Assembly: GCA_016786865.1 (NCBI GenBank)
Contig: JAEUVE010000019.1
Location: 1-64,000 of the forward strand
Direction of reading: 5' to 3'
Origin: Sediminibacterium sp.
GTDB taxonomy: Bacteria > Bacteroidota > Bacteroidia > Chitinophagales > Chitinophagaceae
DNA length: 64,000 nt
Below, piece by piece: positions 36,588 to 47,343 of this stretch (positions are counted from its first letter, which is position 1; every line of letters begins with the position of its first letter). The notes beneath the pieces were generated by a model. The model was not told the origin of the DNA. It did not search any database and saw only the letters and a list, made by a program, of their open reading frames with translations. The position numbers and the translations under genes were made by a program.

Positions 36588-37166
36588 ATGCAGCAAATAA
36601 AAAGGTTAGTGGACATTGTATTATCGCTTACTGCATTACTAGTGCTGAGTCCGGTACTGCTGTTCATTGCCATCAGAACCCGCTTTAGTTCCAGGGGTGC
36701 GGTCATTTATGCACAGGTACGGGTAGGACAACACGGTGTTCCATTCGTTATTTACAAGTTCAGAAGCATGTACCCGGATGCAGAAAAAGACGGACCAGCA
36801 CTATCCTGCGACGGGGATCCACGCATTACTCCGTGGGGCAAAACCATGCGCAAGTGGAAACTGGATGAACTGCCGCAACTTTGGAACATCCTCATCGGAA
36901 ACATGAGCCTGGTAGGGCCAAGACCAGAACGGCAATATTATATAGATCAGTTATTGCAAGTAGCCCCTGAATACGCAATCCTGTTAAAGGCAAAACCCGG
37001 ACTCACATCTCTGGGAATGGTTGAATTTGGTTATGCCTCCAGTGTTCCGGAAATGGCCGCACGCATGCAGTACGACCTTGAATACCTGAATCGGTTATCT
37101 TTAGGACTTGATGTAAGCATCATGTTGCAAACGCTCCGCATTATTTTATCGGGCAAAGGAAAATAA
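36588..37166 (+). CDS. Small phosphoglycosyl transferase (PglC-like sugar transferase)
   Basis: 192 residues, the minimal monotopic form: re-entrant helix (about 5-27, RLVDIVLSLTALLVLSPVLLF), VIYKFRSMYPDAEKDGP and the catalytic Asp-Glu pair in WKLDELPQLWN, followed by NMSLVGPRPE. It transfers a sugar phosphate to a polyprenyl phosphate to start a glycan. It is the second initiating enzyme in this locus, next to the larger one at 32127-33326, so two glycan chains may be started here. Confidence 0.9.
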   Translation: MQQIKRLVDIVLSLTALLVLSPVLLFIAIRTRFSSRGAVIYAQVRVGQHGVPFVIYKFRSMYPDAEKDGPALSCDGDPRITPWGKTMRKWKLDELPQLWNILIGNMSLVGPRPERQYYIDQLLQVAPEYAILLKAKPGLTSLGMVEFGYASSVPEMAARMQYDLEYLNRLSLGLDVSIMLQTLRIILSGKGK

Positions 37167-37171
37167 ACCGC

Positions 37172-38095
37172 ATGCATACCATCAGGCTGATACCTGCAAA
37201 AGAAATTAATGCCGTTCAATGGAACGGGCGGGTAGCCTCCGCAAAGAATGGCCTGATCTATTCCTGCACAGATTATCTGAATGCGGTTTGCGCCAACTGG
37301 ACCGGGCTGGTGGTGAACAACTACGAAGCAGTGATGCCCCTTCCCTTTAAATCCAAACTTGGATTCACCTACTGGTATACACCACCCTTTGTACAGCAAC
37401 TGGGATTAACCGGAGATTCTGAGCGCTGCCAGGAACCGGAATTATGGCAGTGCATCATGGACCGGATCAGGCAGGAACGATGCTATGGTTCGGTATTGCT
37501 GAACCACAGCAATACGCTTGCAACTGCTTTGAAAGGAATTACCCCAAAGCCCAACTATGTACTCAACCTGAACCGCCCCTACCCCGAAATCAGCAGTGCC
37601 TATGCACAGGATCTGAAACAGAACATTAAAAAAGCGGAGAGAAGCGGAGTAGAATACAGCGACCAGGTTTCGATACAATCGGCCATTGATCTGTTTGTAC
37701 AACACCATGCGCACAAGTCGAAGCATATTCATGCAGGTGCATACGAAGCATTCTCCCGGCTTTGCACCCAGATACTGGCTGCCAGGGAACAATGTTTTAC
37801 CAGAGCGGCATTGCACCACGGAGCGGTTGCCGCAGTAGCTTTGTTGCTGAAAGACGGAAAACGGATTTATAACCTTATGAACACAACTACTGCAACAGGA
37901 AGGCGCCAGGAAGCCAATCATTATTTGCTGGATCAGTTGATTCAGGAATTTTCTGAAGAAGCACTGTTGCTGGATTTTGAAGGATCTTCACTTCCGGGCG
38001 TACAGCAATTTTACCAGCATTTTGGCGCGGTCGAAGAAAACTATTACCTGTATCGGTACAACAGGTTACCCTTTTCATTTTCGTGGTTGACATGA
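37172..38095 (+). CDS. FemAB/GNAT-like hypothetical protein
   Basis: 307 residues. Segments such as VLNLNRPYPEISSAYAQDL, QNIKKAERSGVEY and LLLDFEGSSLPGVQQFYQHFGA resemble the FemAB/GNAT acyltransferase fold often found in cell-envelope clusters. It starts six bases after the phosphoglycosyl transferase gene and closes the plus-strand arm. An acyl or aminoacyl transfer to the glycan is a reasonable guess only. Confidence 0.7.
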   Translation: MHTIRLIPAKEINAVQWNGRVASAKNGLIYSCTDYLNAVCANWTGLVVNNYEAVMPLPFKSKLGFTYWYTPPFVQQLGLTGDSERCQEPELWQCIMDRIRQERCYGSVLLNHSNTLATALKGITPKPNYVLNLNRPYPEISSAYAQDLKQNIKKAERSGVEYSDQVSIQSAIDLFVQHHAHKSKHIHAGAYEAFSRLCTQILAAREQCFTRAALHHGAVAAVALLLKDGKRIYNLMNTTTATGRRQEANHYLLDQLIQEFSEEALLLDFEGSSLPGVQQFYQHFGAVEENYYLYRYNRLPFSFSWLT

Positions 38096-38113
38096 TCCGC
38101 TAAAGCACAAGCG

Positions 38114-38794
38114 TTATTGACCGCTTCGTTCCTGCAACACTGTTTCTGCTACAAGCAAATCTACCGGACGTGTAATTTTCAAATTACTGTATTCGCCTTC
38201 AATCAGGAACACTGGTGTACCAGCGGCTTCCACTACAGTGGCTTCATCGGTAAAGCCATCTTTGTACTCCTGTTGAAAAGCAGGTAATATGATATCGCTT
38301 TTAAAAGTCTGTGGTGTCTGAATCATTCTTACCCTGTTCCGATCCACCGAAAGGTGACCACCGGCTTCATCGGCCAATCGTACACTGTCTGCAGATGCAA
38401 CCGCAGGTATGGCGCTGCCCAATGCTTCTGCCTGCACACCGCAACGACGGATAAGATCGGGTGTTACCAAACAGCGAACCCCATCGTGTACAAAAACAAT
38501 GGACCCCGCTTCTACTTTTTGCAGACCATTCTGAACGGAATGAAAGCGTGTAGCGCCACCTTCTACCAATACAGATTGCTCAGTAAGATTCAATTCATTG
38601 AGTATGACTTTGCCCGCAGCCGAATGAGCAGCAGGAATTACGAGTACAAAAAAAATATCGGGATAAGCTTCCTGAAAAGCCCGGAGGGTATGCCACAACA
38701 CAGGCTTACCAGCCAACAAAAGAAATTGCTTGGGCAGTTCTTTACCCATTCTGCTACCGGAACCACCGGCTGTAATTACTGCAAATTTTTTCAT
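38114..38794 (-). CDS. ispD: 2-C-methyl-D-erythritol 4-phosphate cytidylyltransferase
   Basis: 226 residues. The nucleotide motif AVITAGGSGSRMGKELPKQF, the substrate segment GGATRFHSVQNGL and VFVHDGVRCLVTPDLI match IspD, the third enzyme of the MEP isoprenoid pathway. The gene begins one base after the isoaspartyl peptidase gene ends, so the two are probably one operon. Convergent to the plus-strand polysaccharide arm, whose last gene ends at 38095. Confidence 0.95.
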   Translation of the reverse strand: MKKFAVITAGGSGSRMGKELPKQFLLLAGKPVLWHTLRAFQEAYPDIFFVLVIPAAHSAAGKVILNELNLTEQSVLVEGGATRFHSVQNGLQKVEAGSIVFVHDGVRCLVTPDLIRRCGVQAEALGSAIPAVASADSVRLADEAGGHLSVDRNRVRMIQTPQTFKSDIILPAFQQEYKDGFTDEATVVEAAGTPVFLIEGEYSNLKITRPVDLLVAETVLQERSGQ

Positions 38795-38795
38795 A

Positions 38796-39743
38796 CTAAC
38801 TGTAGATAGCTACCATATTCTGCCCCTGACTGCTTTTAACGCCTCTGTACATACCTGCACTATTGAATACCAGTGCAGCATTTCCATGTGCATCAACGCC
38901 AATCATGCCTCCTTCGCCCTTCAGGGCAACCAGCTTTTCCTTTACCACCACATTCATGGCTTCTTCGAGGCTCAGACCCTTATATTCCATCAGGCAACTT
39001 ACATCATAAGCTGCAACAGCGCGGATAAACATTTCCCCATGACCGGTAGAACTGATGGCACAGGTTTTATTATTGGCATAGGTTCCGGCGCCGATCACCG
39101 GGCTGTCCCCTATCCTGCCGTATTTTTTATTGGTCATTCCACCGGTGGAAGTAGCGGCCGCCAGATTTCCGTTCTGGTCGCATGCTACGGCCCCAACCGT
39201 ACCAAATTTTTTATCACGCATGAGTTCTTCGAGGTGATGGTTCGTATGATCGAGCGAATAGGAATCCGAATCGCGGATGGCCTTCCACTGATCGTAGCGA
39301 AACTGGGAATAAAAATATTCATCCGGCTCCAGCTTAACACCCTGCTTAATGGCAAAATCATTGGCTCCCTTTCCGCTGAGGAATACGTGGTTGCTGTTGC
39401 GCATCACTTCCGTAGCCAGTTCAATCGGGTTTCGCACACTGCGTACACCTGCCACTGCACCGGCAGAAAGATCGCTTCCATCCATGATGGCAGCATCCAT
39501 TTCCTGCACCCCTTTTTTGGTAAACACAGATCCTCTTCCGGCATTGAACAATACATTGTCTTCCAGAATTACCAGCGCCGCCTTAATGGCATTTACTGCC
39601 GAGCCACCCTGTTCCAACACCGCATAACTCACATTCAGCGCCTGCTGAATACCCTCTGTGTATGCCTGCTCCAACGCCGGGGTCATATCTGCTTTCAGGA
39701 TGGTTCCCGCACCGCCATGTATCGCGATTGTAAAATTGCCCAT
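38796..39743 (-). CDS. Isoaspartyl peptidase / L-asparaginase (Ntn hydrolase)
   Basis: From the Met at 39743, about 315 residues: MGNFTIAIHGGAGTI is the family start; the longer frame to 39809 adds a poor N-terminus. The autocleavage site is in KKFGTVGAVACDQNGNLAAATSTGG, with the new N-terminal Thr in GTVGAV serving as the nucleophile. It hydrolyses isoaspartyl peptides or asparagine after self-processing. No signal peptide, so it is cytoplasmic. It heads an operon with ispD. Confidence 0.93.
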   Translation of the reverse strand: MGNFTIAIHGGAGTILKADMTPALEQAYTEGIQQALNVSYAVLEQGGSAVNAIKAALVILEDNVLFNAGRGSVFTKKGVQEMDAAIMDGSDLSAGAVAGVRSVRNPIELATEVMRNSNHVFLSGKGANDFAIKQGVKLEPDEYFYSQFRYDQWKAIRDSDSYSLDHTNHHLEELMRDKKFGTVGAVACDQNGNLAAATSTGGMTNKKYGRIGDSPVIGAGTYANNKTCAISSTGHGEMFIRAVAAYDVSCLMEYKGLSLEEAMNVVVKEKLVALKGEGGMIGVDAHGNAALVFNSAGMYRGVKSSQGQNMVAIYS

Positions 39744-39784
39744 TTCCAAAAATTTAGAATGCGAATCTAAAATTTTAGACAGCG

Positions 39785-39792
39785 CAAAGATT
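39785..39792 (-). promoter_or_regulatory. Candidate -7 element of the isoaspartyl peptidase-ispD operon
   Basis: AATCTTTG on the minus strand is one base off TAnnTTTG. It is 42 bases upstream of the ATG at 39743. No convincing -33 element at the usual distance was found. Confidence 0.35.
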
Positions 39793-39854
39793 CTAATATA
39801 TTCAGCCAATCATTAGACACTGTTGAATATATCCGCGCGTTTTATTCAGAATAA

Positions 39855-40847
39855 CTAAATGGACTTCAGGATCAGCTTGCACTCAGACAGGAGTTTGCCT
39901 TTGTTGATGGCCGCCGTACCTACTTCCTCACAAACCAGTCCACCCGCAATATTGGCCATCTCGGCCGCCAGACGCATGTTTTTGGTAGAAGCATATACCA
40001 ACGAAGCCACTGCAATCACCGTGTCACCGGCACCGCTTACATCGGCGATGTTGCGGATATGTGTAGGAATGATCACCGATTCTTTCCCCTGCTGATAGAA
40101 CACCCCTTTTTCAGAAAGGGTGATGAAAGAAATTTCATGACCCAGTTCCTGCTTCAGGGCTTCATGAATCTGCCCCAGTGTTTCCAGATTAATCTGATCA
40201 ACCAGCAGGTTCAGCCCTTCTTTTACTTCTTTCAGATTGGGCTTAAACAGGGTAACATTTTTGTAGGTGAGGAAATTCTTTCGTTTGGGATCAACTGCAG
40301 TAAGCACGCCTCTTTCATTGCAGAAAGCCACCAGGGTTTCAATGACTTTTTTGGTCAATACCCCTTTATTGTAATCTTCGAGGATGAGGATGCGGGTATT
40401 GTTTTTGGTGATATATGCACAAACTGCATCAATCAGTTCCTGCTCCAGATTCCCTTCAATATCGCTGGTCATTTCAGCATCAAGGCGCATCATCTGCTGG
40501 TTGCGGCTCATGATGCGCACTTTATTGGTGGTAATCCGGTCTGCTGAGCCAATGATGGAACCTGTATCGATGTTCGCATCTTTCATCAGCTGCTTCAGCT
40601 GTTCCCCATCGTTATCGTTCCCTACCACAGAAATAATGGCGGTCTGAGCGCCGAGTGCGGCGGTATTCAATGCTACGTTGGCGGCACCGCCCACCCGCAG
40701 CTCCTTGTTTTTCAACGCTACTACCGGCACAGGGGCTTCTGGAGAAATCCGGTCTACATTGCCCCACCAATAGGTATCGAGCATTACATCCCCAACGATC
40801 AACACATTGGTATTTGCAAAGCCTTTGAATAATTCATCAAAATTCAT
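39855..40847 (-). CDS. rfaE1: PfkB-family kinase, D-glycero-beta-D-manno-heptose-7-phosphate kinase (HldE domain I) type
   Basis: 330 residues of the ribokinase (PfkB) fold: VLIVGDVMLDTYWWGNVDRISPEAPVPV at the start and DVSGAGDTVIAVASL as the C-terminal signature with the catalytic Asp. This start and length match the kinase half of the heptose kinase/adenylyltransferase HldE; the second half is missing, so it is a one-domain RfaE1. It would phosphorylate heptose-7-phosphate for LPS core synthesis. Three bases after the permease gene. Confidence 0.85.
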   Translation of the reverse strand: MNFDELFKGFANTNVLIVGDVMLDTYWWGNVDRISPEAPVPVVALKNKELRVGGAANVALNTAALGAQTAIISVVGNDNDGEQLKQLMKDANIDTGSIIGSADRITTNKVRIMSRNQQMMRLDAEMTSDIEGNLEQELIDAVCAYITKNNTRILILEDYNKGVLTKKVIETLVAFCNERGVLTAVDPKRKNFLTYKNVTLFKPNLKEVKEGLNLLVDQINLETLGQIHEALKQELGHEISFITLSEKGVFYQQGKESVIIPTHIRNIADVSGAGDTVIAVASLVYASTKNMRLAAEMANIAGGLVCEEVGTAAINKGKLLSECKLILKSI

Positions 40848-40850
40848 TCA

Positions 40851-42290
40851 CTATTTTTTAGATGATCTGACTGCCAGAAAATACAAAGGTATGCCCAACA
40901 GCGTAATGATCAATCCCGGCCATGTAAACTCCGGCTTATAAATAATCAGTAATACACAAAAGCTGATACCCATGAGCATGTAAATAGCCGGCAGTACCGG
41001 ATAACCGATGGCTTTGTAAGGACGATCCAGTTCCGGACGTTTTTTACGCAGGATAAATATACCGGCAATGGTGAGCACATAAAAAATCACCACAATAAAC
41101 GAAACCATATCGAGGAGGTCACCATAGCGACCACTCAAACACAGCAGGGAAGCCACCACACATTGTGCCCAGAGTGCCCATTCAGGAACCGCATTTTTAT
41201 TGAGCACACCGGCTTTTTTAAAAAACAGGCCATCCTGTGCCATGGTATAATACACTCTTGCGCCAGCCAGGATCAGGCCATTGTTGCAGCCAAAAGTGGC
41301 AACCATGATCATGGCTGCAATGATAAAGGTTCCGCTGTGTCCGAAAATGGCATTGGCAGCGCTCACAGCCACCCGGTCGGAAGGCGCAAAAGCAATTTCA
41401 TTCAAAGGAAGTACATTCAGGTACATCAGGTTGGCCGCTACATAAATGAGGGTTACAATCAGCGTACCCAGAAAAAGGCTCATGCCAATATTCTTCTGCG
41501 GGTTTTTAATTTCCCCTGCAATAAAGGTTACATTGTTCCAGGCATCACTACTGAAGATGGAACCGACCATGGAAGCGGCTATGGCCCCAAAAGCACCGGC
41601 ACCCAGTATGGGCATGATCAGGGTTTCAGGAGCGCCGGCCGCATTGGTGCCTGCAGTCAGTTTCTTCATGCTCCAGGCATCGGCCCAGTTGGCCGTCCAA
41701 ACAGAACTATCCCTGGCCAGCAGAAATCCAAATACGATGAGTCCGAACAAAGACAGAAGTTTAGCCACCGTAAAAAAGGTCTGAATGATTTTGCCTCCTT
41801 CTACCCCACGGGTATTGATATAAGTGAGCAATACAATGATGAAGATGGAAACAAACTGTGCAGGATATATTTTGAACGGGCCAATCAGAAACAACACATC
41901 TTCCGGATTCATTTCCAGGAAGGGAAAGAAATAGGCCGCAAACTTACAGAAAGCCACCCCTACTGCTGCTATGGTACCCGTCTGGATCACTGCAAAAAAA
42001 CTCCAGCCATAAAGAAAGCCGGTGAGCGGGTTATAGGATTCTTTCAGGTACACATATTGACCGCCGGCTTTAGGAAACATGGCGCTCAGCTCACCATAAC
42101 TCAACGCAGCGGTAAGCGTCATGAAACCAGTTAAAAGCCATACGGCAATCAGCCAGCCTGCGCTGCCTACATTGCGGGTGATGTCGGCACTCACAATGAA
42201 AATGCCCGAGCCAATCATACTTCCGGCAACCAGCATGGTTGCATCCAGTAATCCCAGTCTTGGTTTAAAAGAGGTAATGGTATCTGACAT
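40851..42290 (-). CDS. APC-superfamily amino acid permease
   Basis: 479 residues with 12 hydrophobic helices and the APC signature at the start: LLDATMLVAGSMIGSGIFIVSADI and KAGGQYVYLKESYNPL (helix 1 and 2 of the family). It imports or exchanges amino acids at the inner membrane; the substrate cannot be deduced. It is followed by the kinase gene after three bases, and preceded by a terminator from ompH, so it needs its own promoter. Confidence 0.92.
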   Translation of the reverse strand: MSDTITSFKPRLGLLDATMLVAGSMIGSGIFIVSADITRNVGSAGWLIAVWLLTGFMTLTAALSYGELSAMFPKAGGQYVYLKESYNPLTGFLYGWSFFAVIQTGTIAAVGVAFCKFAAYFFPFLEMNPEDVLFLIGPFKIYPAQFVSIFIIVLLTYINTRGVEGGKIIQTFFTVAKLLSLFGLIVFGFLLARDSSVWTANWADAWSMKKLTAGTNAAGAPETLIMPILGAGAFGAIAASMVGSIFSSDAWNNVTFIAGEIKNPQKNIGMSLFLGTLIVTLIYVAANLMYLNVLPLNEIAFAPSDRVAVSAANAIFGHSGTFIIAAMIMVATFGCNNGLILAGARVYYTMAQDGLFFKKAGVLNKNAVPEWALWAQCVVASLLCLSGRYGDLLDMVSFIVVIFYVLTIAGIFILRKKRPELDRPYKAIGYPVLPAIYMLMGISFCVLLIIYKPEFTWPGLIITLLGIPLYFLAVRSSKK

Positions 42291-42326
42291 AAAAAATTCC
42301 CGCCCTTTTTTTTAAGGGGCGGGAAT
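42291..42326 (-). terminator. Rho-independent terminator after the OmpH gene
   Basis: ATTCCCGCCC (42296-42305) pairs with GGGCGGGAAT (42317-42326) around an A/T-rich loop. On the minus strand it is followed by six T, directly before the permease start codon. Confidence 0.85.
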
Positions 42327-42349
42327 GAAGATAATAAATATGAAGTGAT

Positions 42350-42937
42350 TTACGGCTTCTTCGGATACAACTTATTCAAGCCTTTTACCACGTCATCGGT
42401 AATGTTGTAAGCCGTGTCTTTCAGGTACATGAACTCAGGGGCACTGGAAAAAATAAAGGCATAACCCTTGTCCTTATTGTATTCGGTAAGATAGGTTTCA
42501 ATTTTCTTCTTTACATCCTGCAGCTTTTTAAAGCTTTCGTCCTGCATTTCCTGCGCCATCATCTGCTCCTTACCCTGGTAGGTACGCTGCATTTGCTCCA
42601 GTTCCTGCTGCTTGTTGGCCAATTCTGCCTGAGACAGACTTTGTGCGGAACGCTGTAACTCCTGGTATTTATTGGTGAATACGGTTTTCAGTTCGTTCAG
42701 CTGTTTGCTGTTGGCCTGATCTTTTGCTTCCAGGGTTCTTTTGATTTCCTTGAAGTATTCGAAGTTATTCTGAATGGAATCAGACTCAAAATAAGCAATC
42801 CGGAAACTGCCTGCAGGAGCGGCTTTTGCAGCACCATCATTTACGGCTGCAGTTTTTTTCCCGGAAAACTGAAAGTAAAATAAAACAGCTACTGCCAACG
42901 CAATAACAACATTAAAACCCAGTGTTGCATTTTTCAT
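42350..42937 (-). CDS. OmpH/Skp-family periplasmic chaperone
   Basis: 195 residues. A signal-anchor (about 8-24, NVVIALAVAVLFYFQF) leads to a long coiled coil (about 60-150) rich in Gln, Glu and Lys (EQMQRTYQGKEQMMAQEMQDE), as in Skp proteins that carry outer membrane proteins through the periplasm. The N-terminal sorting is more like a membrane anchor than a cleaved signal. The gene is bounded by terminators on both sides, and its transcription is apart from rpoC. Confidence 0.85.
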   Translation of the reverse strand: MKNATLGFNVVIALAVAVLFYFQFSGKKTAAVNDGAAKAAPAGSFRIAYFESDSIQNNFEYFKEIKRTLEAKDQANSKQLNELKTVFTNKYQELQRSAQSLSQAELANKQQELEQMQRTYQGKEQMMAQEMQDESFKKLQDVKKKIETYLTEYNKDKGYAFIFSSAPEFMYLKDTAYNITDDVVKGLNKLYPKKP

Positions 42938-42973
42938 AAAAAATAAAATTATCTGTTATAACAGCTTATCAGT

Positions 42974-43006
42974 AAAAAAGTAGGAAGCGAGGCTTCCTAC
43001 TTTTTA
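42974..43006 (-). terminator. Rho-independent terminator of the rpoBC operon
   Basis: AGTAGGAAGC (42979-42988) pairs with GCTTCCTACT (42992-43001) with a three-base loop; on the minus strand a T-rich run follows. It lies 24 bases after the rpoC stop codon. Confidence 0.92.
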
Positions 43007-43029
43007 TGTTTCGTTATTTAAAATACGGC

Positions 43030-46000
43030 TTATTCTTCATCATCAAAGCTCATCGCCTCTCTGGTGGTAGCCAGTACTTCGTATTCTTCTTTGCTTCCTA
43101 CAATCATGTTCTCGAACTCTTTTTGTCCGGAACCGGCAGGAATCAGGTGACCAGTGATCACGTTCTCTTTCAGACCCAGCATAGAATCTGTCTTGCCCTG
43201 GATAGCGGCCTGACTCAATACCTTAGTGGTTTCCTGGAAGGACGCAGCAGAGATCCAGCTTTGAACACCCAGAGAAGCTTTGGTGATACCCAACAGAACC
43301 GGTGTAGCGGTTGCAGGCTTGGCATCTCTTACTTCTACCAGTTGCTTATCGCTTCTGCGGAGGATAGAGTTCTCTTCTCTCAGCTCACGCAGCGTGATGA
43401 TCTGACCTGGCTTCATCTTGGTGCTTTCACCAGCATTGGTAACTACTTTCTTGTCGAAGATTCTGTCGTTCTCTTCGATAAAGTCGAAGCGATCTTCCAG
43501 ATCCTCCTCTAAGAATTTGGTATCACCGGCATCAACGATTTCTACTTTCTTCATCATCTGACGAACGATTACTTCTACGTGCTTGTCGTTGATTTTTACA
43601 CCCTGTAAACGGTATACTTCCTGGATTTCATTCACCACATATTCCTGAACAGCAAATGGTCCTTTGATTGCGAGGATATCGGCTGGTGCAATTTGTCCGT
43701 CGGACATTGGTGTACCGGCTTTTACGAAGTCGCCATCCTGAACCAGGATCTGACGGGTCAGTGGAACCAGGTATTTCTTCAGCATGCCATCGCGGGATTC
43801 AACAATGATCTCCCGGTTACCACGCTTCACGTTACCAAAGGATACCACACCATCGATTTCACAAACAATCGCAGGGTTACCCGGATTACGTGCTTCGAAG
43901 AGTTCAGTTACACGAGGCAGACCTCCGGTGATATCTCTCAGTTTTCCTAAGATACGAGGGATTTTCACCAACACCTGACCGGCTTTCACTTCGTCTCCTT
44001 CTTCCACACCAATGTGAGATCCTACAGGAAGGTTGTATTGCTTAACTTCTTTTCCTTCTACAATGATGGTAGGAATCTTGGTCTTATCTTTTGTTTCAAT
44101 AACCACTTTCTCGCGGTGACCTGTTTGTTCATCAGCCTCATCACGGTAGGTAATACCATCGAGGATATTTTCGAACTTGATAGAACCGTTTGTTTCCGCA
44201 ACGATCACGTTGTTGAACGGATCCCATGTACAGATCACATCTCCTTTCTTCACCTGTGCACCATCTTTCACATTCAGGGTAGCACCGTAAGGTACGTTGC
44301 TGGTGATCAGCAGACGGTCGTTCTTAACGTCCATGATCCTTACCTCACCGGTACGACCAATAACGATCTTGGCTTTAGCACCTTCATTGTTCACCACGTC
44401 TACGGTTCTCAAACCATCGAACTGGATAGTACCGTCGAACTTGGCTTGTAAGGTAGATTCAATGTTGGAAGAGCCCGCAACACCACCCACGTGGAAGGTA
44501 CGCAGGGTCAACTGAGTACCAGGTTCACCGATGGACTGTGCAGCGATGATACCAACTGCATCACCTTTCTGTGCCAGGTAACCTGTAGCCAGGTTCTTAC
44601 CATAACACTTCACACAAACACCACGCTTGCTTTCGCAGGTCAGTACAGAACGGATCTCAACGGTTTCGATACCTACTTCCTCAATGTACTTGGCGATGTC
44701 GGAAGAAATCTCTTCGCCTGCAGGAATAATCAGTTCTTCCGTGATCGGATGATAGATGTTGTGCAGGGAAGTACGACCTTCAATTCTGTCTGCCAGTGGT
44801 TCAATAATATCTTCGTTGTCTTTTAATGCTGTAGTTGCATTTCCGCGCAGTGTACCGCAATCTTCTTCGCTAATTACCACGTCCTGAGATACGTCTACCA
44901 GACGACGGGTCAGGTAACCTGCATCCGCCGTTTTCAATGCGGTATCCGCAAGACCCTTACGGGCACCGTGCGTAGAGATAAAGTAATCCAATACGTTCAG
45001 ACCACCTTTAAAGTTAGACAGGATCGGATTCTCAATTACCTCAGATCCGGAGCTGCCGCTCTTACGGGGCTTGGCCATCAGACCACGAATACCTACCAGC
45101 TGCTTAACCTGTGTTTTACTACCACGGGCACCGGAATCCAGCATCATGAATACAGAGTTGAAGCCCTGCTTATCGATGGTCATTTCACGAATCAGGGATT
45201 CAGTGATCTTCATATCCACACGACCCCAGATATCAATTACCTGGTTGTAACGTTCGTTGTTGGTGATCAATCCCATGTTATAGCTGTCCCAAACCTCTTC
45301 AACTTCAGACTTGGCGTTTTCGAGGAGTTCGTTTCTGATTTCAGGAACGATCAGGTCGTTTACGCTGAAGGACAATCCACCACGGAAGGCCATACGGAAT
45401 CCGAGTGTTTTGATATCGTCGAGGAATTTAGCTGTTTTAGGCACATCTGTGATCTTGATGATGTCACCGATGATTTCTCTCAAACTTTTCTTGGTCAGCA
45501 GGGCATTGATGAAACCTACTTCTACAGGAACATACTGGTTGAACAGTACGCGACCCACTGTAGTTTCGATCAGCTTCTTCACCAGTGTACCTTTTTCACG
45601 CACATTGGTTTTCACCCGGATATTCGCATGGAGGTCTACCTTGCCTTCGTTGTAGGCAATCACCACTTCATCCATGCTGTAGAAAGCCATGCCTTCACCT
45701 TTGATGATCTCGGTGTCGGTGGTTTTCTTACCCTTGGTAATGTAATACAGACCCAGTACCATGTCCTGAGAAGGCAGGGTAATTGGTGTACCATTCTGAG
45801 GGTTCAGGATGTTGTGCGAAGAAAGCATCAGCAACTGTGCTTCCAGGATAGCCGCATTGCTCAACGGTACGTGTACCGCCATCTGGTCACCATCAAAGTC
45901 CGCGTTGAAGGAAGAGGTTACCAGCGGGTGCAGCTGAATCGCTTTACCTTCTACCAGTTTAGGCTGGAAAGCCTGGATAGACAAGCGGTGCAGCGTAGGG

Positions 46001-47313
46001 GCACGGTTCAGGAGAACCGGATGACCTTTCAATATATTTTCGAGGATATCCCAAATCACCGCTTCTTTGCGATCTACCAGTTTCTTGGCAGACTTCACGG
46101 TTTTAACAATACCTCTCTCAATCAGTTTTCTGATGATAAATGGCTTGAACAGTTCAGCAGCCATATCTTTTGGCAATCCGCACTCGTGGATTCTCAGTTC
46201 AGGTCCTACCACAATTACAGAACGACCGGAGTAGTCTACACGCTTACCGAGGAGGTTCTGACGGAAACGACCTTGTTTACCTTTCAGAACATCTGACAAG
46301 GATTTCAGGGCACGTCCGCCTTCCGCTTTTACGGCATTGGATTTACGGGAGTTATCGAATAAGCTGTCGATTGCTTCCTGCAGCATCCTCTTTTCGTTGC
46401 GAAGGATTACTTCAGGGGCTTTGATCTCGAGCAAACGCTTCAGACGGTTGTTGCGGATGATTACACGACGGTACAGATCGTTCAGGTCGGAAGACGCAAA
46501 ACGGCCACCATCCAATGGAACCAACGGACGCAATTCCGGTGGAATAACAGGAACGTACTGCATCACCATCCACTCAGGGCGGTTGGTGATCCTGGTACCT
46601 GCATCACGGAAAGATTCTACAACGCTCAGACGCTTTAAGGCATCTGCTTTACGCTGTTGGGAAGTTTCGGTAGCTGCAGCATTACGCAGGGAGAAACTCA
46701 ACTCATCCAGATCAATTCTTTCCAGCAAACCATGTACAGCTTCAGCACCCATTTTGGCGATGAATTTCTGCGGATCTTCATCCGGCAGGTATTGGTTGTC
46801 TTTGGGCAAATTGTCGAGGATATCGAGGTATTCTTCTTCGGTCAGCAGATCACCCATGCTCAGGTTCTCTTTTACGCCGCCCTGCAATACCACATAGCGC
46901 TCATAGTAAATAATGGTTTCCAATTTCTTGGAACTCATTCCAAGGAGATAACCAATTTTATTTGGCAAGCTCTTGAAATACCAGATATGCACTACAGGCA
47001 CAACCAGTTTAATATGTCCCATGCGCTCGCGACGTACTTTCTTCTCGGTTACTTCAACACCGCAACGGTCGCACACGATTCCTTTATAACGGATACGCTT
47101 GTACTTACCACAAGCACACTCGTAATCTTTAACAGGCCCGAAAATTCTTTCGCAGAACAAGCCATCACGCTCCGGCTTATACGTCCGGTAGTTAATGGTT
47201 TCGGGTTTTAATACTTCGCCAAAACTTCTTTCCAAAATACTATCGGGCGATGCCAGACTAATAGTGATTTGCGAAAAAGTAGGTCGTTGTTTGTTTTCTC
47301 TTTTGATTGCCAT
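43030..47313 (-). CDS. rpoC: DNA-directed RNA polymerase subunit beta'
   Basis: 1427 residues, the usual length in Bacteroidota. N-terminal zinc finger [20 protein letters not shown], active site [16 protein letters not shown] with the three catalytic Asp, the bridge-helix/trigger-loop region [16 protein letters not shown], and the second zinc site [13 protein letters not shown]. It binds the growing RNA and catalytic magnesium. It lies 30 bases after rpoB and ends at a strong terminator. The clean acidic end (MSFDDEE) is typical. Confidence 0.98.
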   Translation of the reverse strand: MAIKRENKQRPTFSQITISLASPDSILERSFGEVLKPETINYRTYKPERDGLFCERIFGPVKDYECACGKYKRIRYKGIVCDRCGVEVTEKKVRRERMGHIKLVVPVVHIWYFKSLPNKIGYLLGMSSKKLETIIYYERYVVLQGGVKENLSMGDLLTEEEYLDILDNLPKDNQYLPDEDPQKFIAKMGAEAVHGLLERIDLDELSFSLRNAAATETSQQRKADALKRLSVVESFRDAGTRITNRPEWMVMQYVPVIPPELRPLVPLDGGRFASSDLNDLYRRVIIRNNRLKRLLEIKAPEVILRNEKRMLQEAIDSLFDNSRKSNAVKAEGGRALKSLSDVLKGKQGRFRQNLLGKRVDYSGRSVIVVGPELRIHECGLPKDMAAELFKPFIIRKLIERGIVKTVKSAKKLVDRKEAVIWDILENILKGHPVLLNRAPTLHRLSIQAFQPKLVEGKAIQLHPLVTSSFNADFDGDQMAVHVPLSNAAILEAQLLMLSSHNILNPQNGTPITLPSQDMVLGLYYITKGKKTTDTEIIKGEGMAFYSMDEVVIAYNEGKVDLHANIRVKTNVREKGTLVKKLIETTVGRVLFNQYVPVEVGFINALLTKKSLREIIGDIIKITDVPKTAKFLDDIKTLGFRMAFRGGLSFSVNDLIVPEIRNELLENAKSEVEEVWDSYNMGLITNNERYNQVIDIWGRVDMKITESLIREMTIDKQGFNSVFMMLDSGARGSKTQVKQLVGIRGLMAKPRKSGSSGSEVIENPILSNFKGGLNVLDYFISTHGARKGLADTALKTADAGYLTRRLVDVSQDVVISEEDCGTLRGNATTALKDNEDIIEPLADRIEGRTSLHNIYHPITEELIIPAGEEISSDIAKYIEEVGIETVEIRSVLTCESKRGVCVKCYGKNLATGYLAQKGDAVGIIAAQSIGEPGTQLTLRTFHVGGVAGSSNIESTLQAKFDGTIQFDGLRTVDVVNNEGAKAKIVIGRTGEVRIMDVKNDRLLITSNVPYGATLNVKDGAQVKKGDVICTWDPFNNVIVAETNGSIKFENILDGITYRDEADEQTGHREKVVIETKDKTKIPTIIVEGKEVKQYNLPVGSHIGVEEGDEVKAGQVLVKIPRILGKLRDITGGLPRVTELFEARNPGNPAIVCEIDGVVSFGNVKRGNREIIVESRDGMLKKYLVPLTRQILVQDGDFVKAGTPMSDGQIAPADILAIKGPFAVQEYVVNEIQEVYRLQGVKINDKHVEVIVRQMMKKVEIVDAGDTKFLEEDLEDRFDFIEENDRIFDKKVVTNAGESTKMKPGQIITLRELREENSILRRSDKQLVEVRDAKPATATPVLLGITKASLGVQSWISAASFQETTKVLSQAAIQGKTDSMLGLKENVITGHLIPAGSGQKEFENMIVGSKEEYEVLATTREAMSFDDEE

Positions 47314-47343
47314 ATCGCTGTTGAGAATTTGAATTGTTTGTTG

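Noticed and set aside
38730..39770. Plus-strand open frame of 346 codons
   Set aside because: Antisense to the isoaspartyl peptidase gene, which has a clear autocleavage site.
41163..42134. Plus-strand open frame of 323 codons
   Set aside because: Antisense to the amino acid permease; low-complexity composition and no start signal.
44968..46296. Long plus-strand open frame (442 codons)
   Set aside because: It is the exact antisense of rpoC, a highly conserved gene; the translated product has no domain-like features.
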